Shown in pieces: positions 4,359 to 6,120 of a stretch of 6,120 bases of DNA. Within the stretch, counting starts at the first letter, position 1. The number at the start of each line of letters is the position of its first letter. The translations under genes and the position numbers were made by a program. The stretch is taken from the NCBI GenBank assembly GCA_017456685.1, contig JAFTIV010000022.1, positions 1-6,120 of the forward strand, written 5' to 3'. Origin of the DNA: Clostridia bacterium. Lineage in GTDB: Bacteria; Bacillota; Clostridia; Oscillospirales; CAG-272. Below the pieces are notes generated by a model that saw only the letters and a list, made by a program, of their open reading frames with translations, had not been told where the DNA came from and did not search any database.

Positions 4359-4373
4359 AATGTATGATATTAT
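4345..4373 (+). promoter_or_regulatory. Promoter of the DUF4143 ATPase gene
   Basis: TTGTTT (4345-4350), a 17-base spacer and TATTAT (4368-4373) form the promoter, with TG one base before the -10 (extended). The weak -35 suggests reliance on the extended -10. The start near 4380 would leave a very short leader with GGAGGTG directly before the ATG. Confidence 0.6.
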
Positions 4374-4396
4374 ATTTACACGAGGAGGTGTAATTT

Positions 4397-5842
4397 ATGG
4401 CACTTGCAAATCCAGAAAATATTTTAAACTTACTTTTTTCTTATAACCCTTGGTGGCAAACCGGAACTATTCAAAAAGAATTCAATAAGCCTATGAAAAG
4501 ATTCGCTTATTATGACGCAATGGAAAAGTTGAATCATAGCATAAGAAGATCTGTTATTCTTTGTGGAGCTAGAAGAACAGGAAAAACAACTATTATGTAT
4601 CAAGCAATTCACAGCTTGCTTGAACAAAATGTTCTTCCAAAGAAAATATTATTTATTTCTTTTGACCATCCACTATTAAAACTCTGCAATATAGAAACGG
4701 TTCTTGAGGTTTATCGTTCAAACATTTCGGGTGACGAGGATATATATTGCTTCTTTGACGAAATACAGTATGCGGAAGATTGGAACAACTGGTTGAAAAT
4801 TCTTTATGACACTAAACCAAATATGAAAATTATGGCTACTGGATCGGCTAGTCCTGTTCTAACGGACAAAGCTTCTGAAAGCGGTTTAGGTCGCTGGACC
4901 ATTATTCACGTTCCAACATTATCTTTCTTCGAGTACTGTCAACTCTTAAATATAGAGGTGCCTGATCTTCCAACCGATTTGAAGCCTACACAAATGTATT
5001 TAAAATCCTTGCCAGAGCAAACAGAAATATTTAATAAGCTTTCTATGTTACAGGCACACTTTATTAGATACTTGCAAGTTGGAGGATTTCCTGAACTTGC
5101 TTTAAGCTCGGATGACTTGTATGCTCAAAGAATTTTAAGAGAAGATATTGTAGATAAGGCTTTAAAAAGAGACTTGCCTGCTATCTATGGAATTCGAAAT
5201 ATTAACGATATCGAAAAGATATTTTTGTATTTATGTTATACATCGTCTAACATTATCAATTTAAATACTTTAGCACAAGAATTAGAAGGAGTTAGCCGAA
5301 ATACAATTGAAAAGTATATAGGCTTTTTAGAAAGTGCAAATTTGGTTTATATCAGCCCTATTGTTAATGTTGGTATCAAAAAAAGACTTAATGCTCAAAA
5401 TAAAATGTATATTGCAGATGCTGCTGTTCGAAATGCTGTGCTAATGAAGGATGATATTACAAATGATCCGGAAGAGCTTGGAATCATTGCAGAAACAGCT
5501 GTATATAAGCATATCAAGGCGTTCTATTACGGAAACGCAACTACTGTCGGTTATCACCGTGGAGATAAGAAGGACAAAGAAATTGACATTGTTGTAGTAT
5601 CAGAAAAATTTTCTCCTATTATGATAGAAGTAAAGTACAGAGAACAGGCAAAAATTTCGGAATCCGATGCCATTGTAGAGCTTGCAAGTGAAGAATATCC
5701 GAACCTTGTGATAACCAAAAGAGCAAATGACTTTGGCGAATGCAAATACGGAGAAAAGAAAATATACAGATTACCTGCGCCTGCATTCCTGTATATGTTA
5801 GGCTTTGTAGAATACCAAAATCTAAAGAAAAAGAAAATTTAA
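4397..5842 (+). CDS. AAA+ ATPase with DUF4143 (PD-(D/E)XK-like) C-terminus
   Basis: This 481-residue cytoplasmic protein belongs to the AAA_14/DUF4143 group, which is abundant in gut bacteria and archaea and of unsettled function. The ATPase core has Walker A GARRTGKT (57-64), Walker B IYCFFDEIQ (116-124, with Asp121-Glu122) and a sensor-like ATGS (147-150). A winged-helix-like segment, LAQELEGVSRNTIEKYIGFL, spans 292-311. The C-terminal domain carries a nuclease-fold-like set: Glu366 in AETAVYKH, EID with Asp397, then IEVKYRE with Glu411 and Lys413. This order matches a PD-(D/E)XK site, though activity is not shown for the family. GGAGGTG (4384-4390) lies six bases before the ATG. It is probably a single-gene unit. 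The family call is firm; a role in defence or mobile DNA would be a guess. Confidence 0.88.
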   Translation: MALANPENILNLLFSYNPWWQTGTIQKEFNKPMKRFAYYDAMEKLNHSIRRSVILCGARRTGKTTIMYQAIHSLLEQNVLPKKILFISFDHPLLKLCNIETVLEVYRSNISGDEDIYCFFDEIQYAEDWNNWLKILYDTKPNMKIMATGSASPVLTDKASESGLGRWTIIHVPTLSFFEYCQLLNIEVPDLPTDLKPTQMYLKSLPEQTEIFNKLSMLQAHFIRYLQVGGFPELALSSDDLYAQRILREDIVDKALKRDLPAIYGIRNINDIEKIFLYLCYTSSNIINLNTLAQELEGVSRNTIEKYIGFLESANLVYISPIVNVGIKKRLNAQNKMYIADAAVRNAVLMKDDITNDPEELGIIAETAVYKHIKAFYYGNATTVGYHRGDKKDKEIDIVVVSEKFSPIMIEVKYREQAKISESDAIVELASEEYPNLVITKRANDFGECKYGEKKIYRLPAPAFLYMLGFVEYQNLKKKKI

Positions 5843-5849
5843 GCAAAGA

Positions 5850-5886
5850 GCGAGTGCCGAAAAAATCAGCACTCGCTTTGTGTTTT
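5850..5886 (+). terminator. Terminator of the ATPase gene
   Basis: GCGAGTGC (5850-5857) pairs with GCACTCGC (5869-5876) around an 11-base loop, extended by partial AAAG/CTTT pairing. TTTGTGTTTTTTG follows on the plus strand. The reverse direction has only a broken T run, so it may act weakly for the minus-strand gene on the right. Confidence 0.8.
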
Positions 5887-5969
5887 TTGTTTTTGAACCT
5901 TTTCATATATTGCTTTAAATCTTTTATACTTGTTGTGCAAAACACAATCTCCTATGATACAATTATAAC

Positions 5970-6120
5970 TCATTTTGCAAACTGACTCAATTTCTCAATA
6001 ACTGAAATAAAACAAGGGTCTTGACGGATGCAATCATATCTGTTGTGTTGAAGTCTTTCGAGCAAATAATGACATTCCGTGTGTTCTCTTAATTCGTGAA
6101 AATCCTTGTTTGGTTCGGGA
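5970..6120 (-). CDS. Unrecognised protein, C-terminal 49 residues only
   Basis: An open minus-strand frame enters from the right edge and ends at TGA (5970-5972). The visible part includes FHELREHTECHYLLERLQHN and then RYDCIRQDPCFISVIEKLSQ. It has mixed, charged, helix-like composition with several Cys and His residues and looks like real coding sequence. I do not recognise the family and can assign no function. It converges on the ATPase gene across about 127 bases holding the 5850-5886 terminator. Confidence 0.6.
   Translation of the reverse strand, partial: PEPNKDFHELREHTECHYLLERLQHNRYDCIRQDPCFISVIEKLSQFAK

Noticed and set aside
5619..5985. Open frames on both strands across the ATPase 3' end
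   Set aside because: They run through the ATPase coding end and the terminator hairpin, have no ribosome binding sites and resemble no family.

Overview
The window looks like chromosome from a low-GC, gut-type member of the Clostridia (Oscillospiraceae/Ruminococcaceae-like). The grounds are AT-rich genes with strong AGGAGG-type ribosome binding sites and sigma-A-type promoters, genes of gut Firmicute type (an intracellular GcnA-like GH20 hexosaminidase, a maltose-acetyltransferase-type protein, a DUF4143 ATPase), and a small interspersed palindromic repeat with CCCTCC/CCTCCC blocks of a kind I associate with that group. The taxonomy is an inference.

Layout. (1) 1-99, minus: the N-terminus of a sugar O-acetyltransferase that runs off the left edge, with its promoter at 137-165. 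(2) 165-299: an inverted repeat, then palindromic repeat copy 1 and a hairpin terminator. (3) 453-2066, plus: a complete 537-residue GH20 beta-N-acetylhexosaminidase with its own promoter. (4) 2119-2306: repeat copy 2, a bidirectional terminator and a short rubrerythrin-like remnant. (5) 2329-3390, minus: a 353-residue amidohydrolase of the amidohydrolase_2 type with its own promoter. (6) 3543-3663, minus: a compact transcription unit with no reading frame. A perfect TTGACA-17-TATAAT promoter is followed by three abutting hairpins and an intrinsic terminator, so this is a probable small RNA of about 83 nt. (7) 3674-3907, minus: a terminator, then two tandem C-terminal ends of a reverse-rubrerythrin-type gene separated by repeat copy 3. 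This is gene debris. (8) 4041-4223, plus: a 60-residue helix-turn-helix-like protein. (9) 4397-5842, plus: a 481-residue AAA+ ATPase with a DUF4143-type C-terminus, then a terminator. (10) 5970-6120, minus: the last 49 codons of an unrecognised gene.

How the genes relate. No operon is evident: each complete gene of recognised family (GH20, amidohydrolase, ATPase) has its own promoter, and the intergenic spaces are crowded with repeats, terminators and broken rubrerythrin ends. The region reads as an accessory, recombination-prone patch rather than one pathway. GH20 and the acetyltransferase could both act on amino sugars or oligosaccharides, but they are divergently transcribed and nothing in the sequence ties them together. 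The most novel-looking item is the small structured RNA at 3546-3628.
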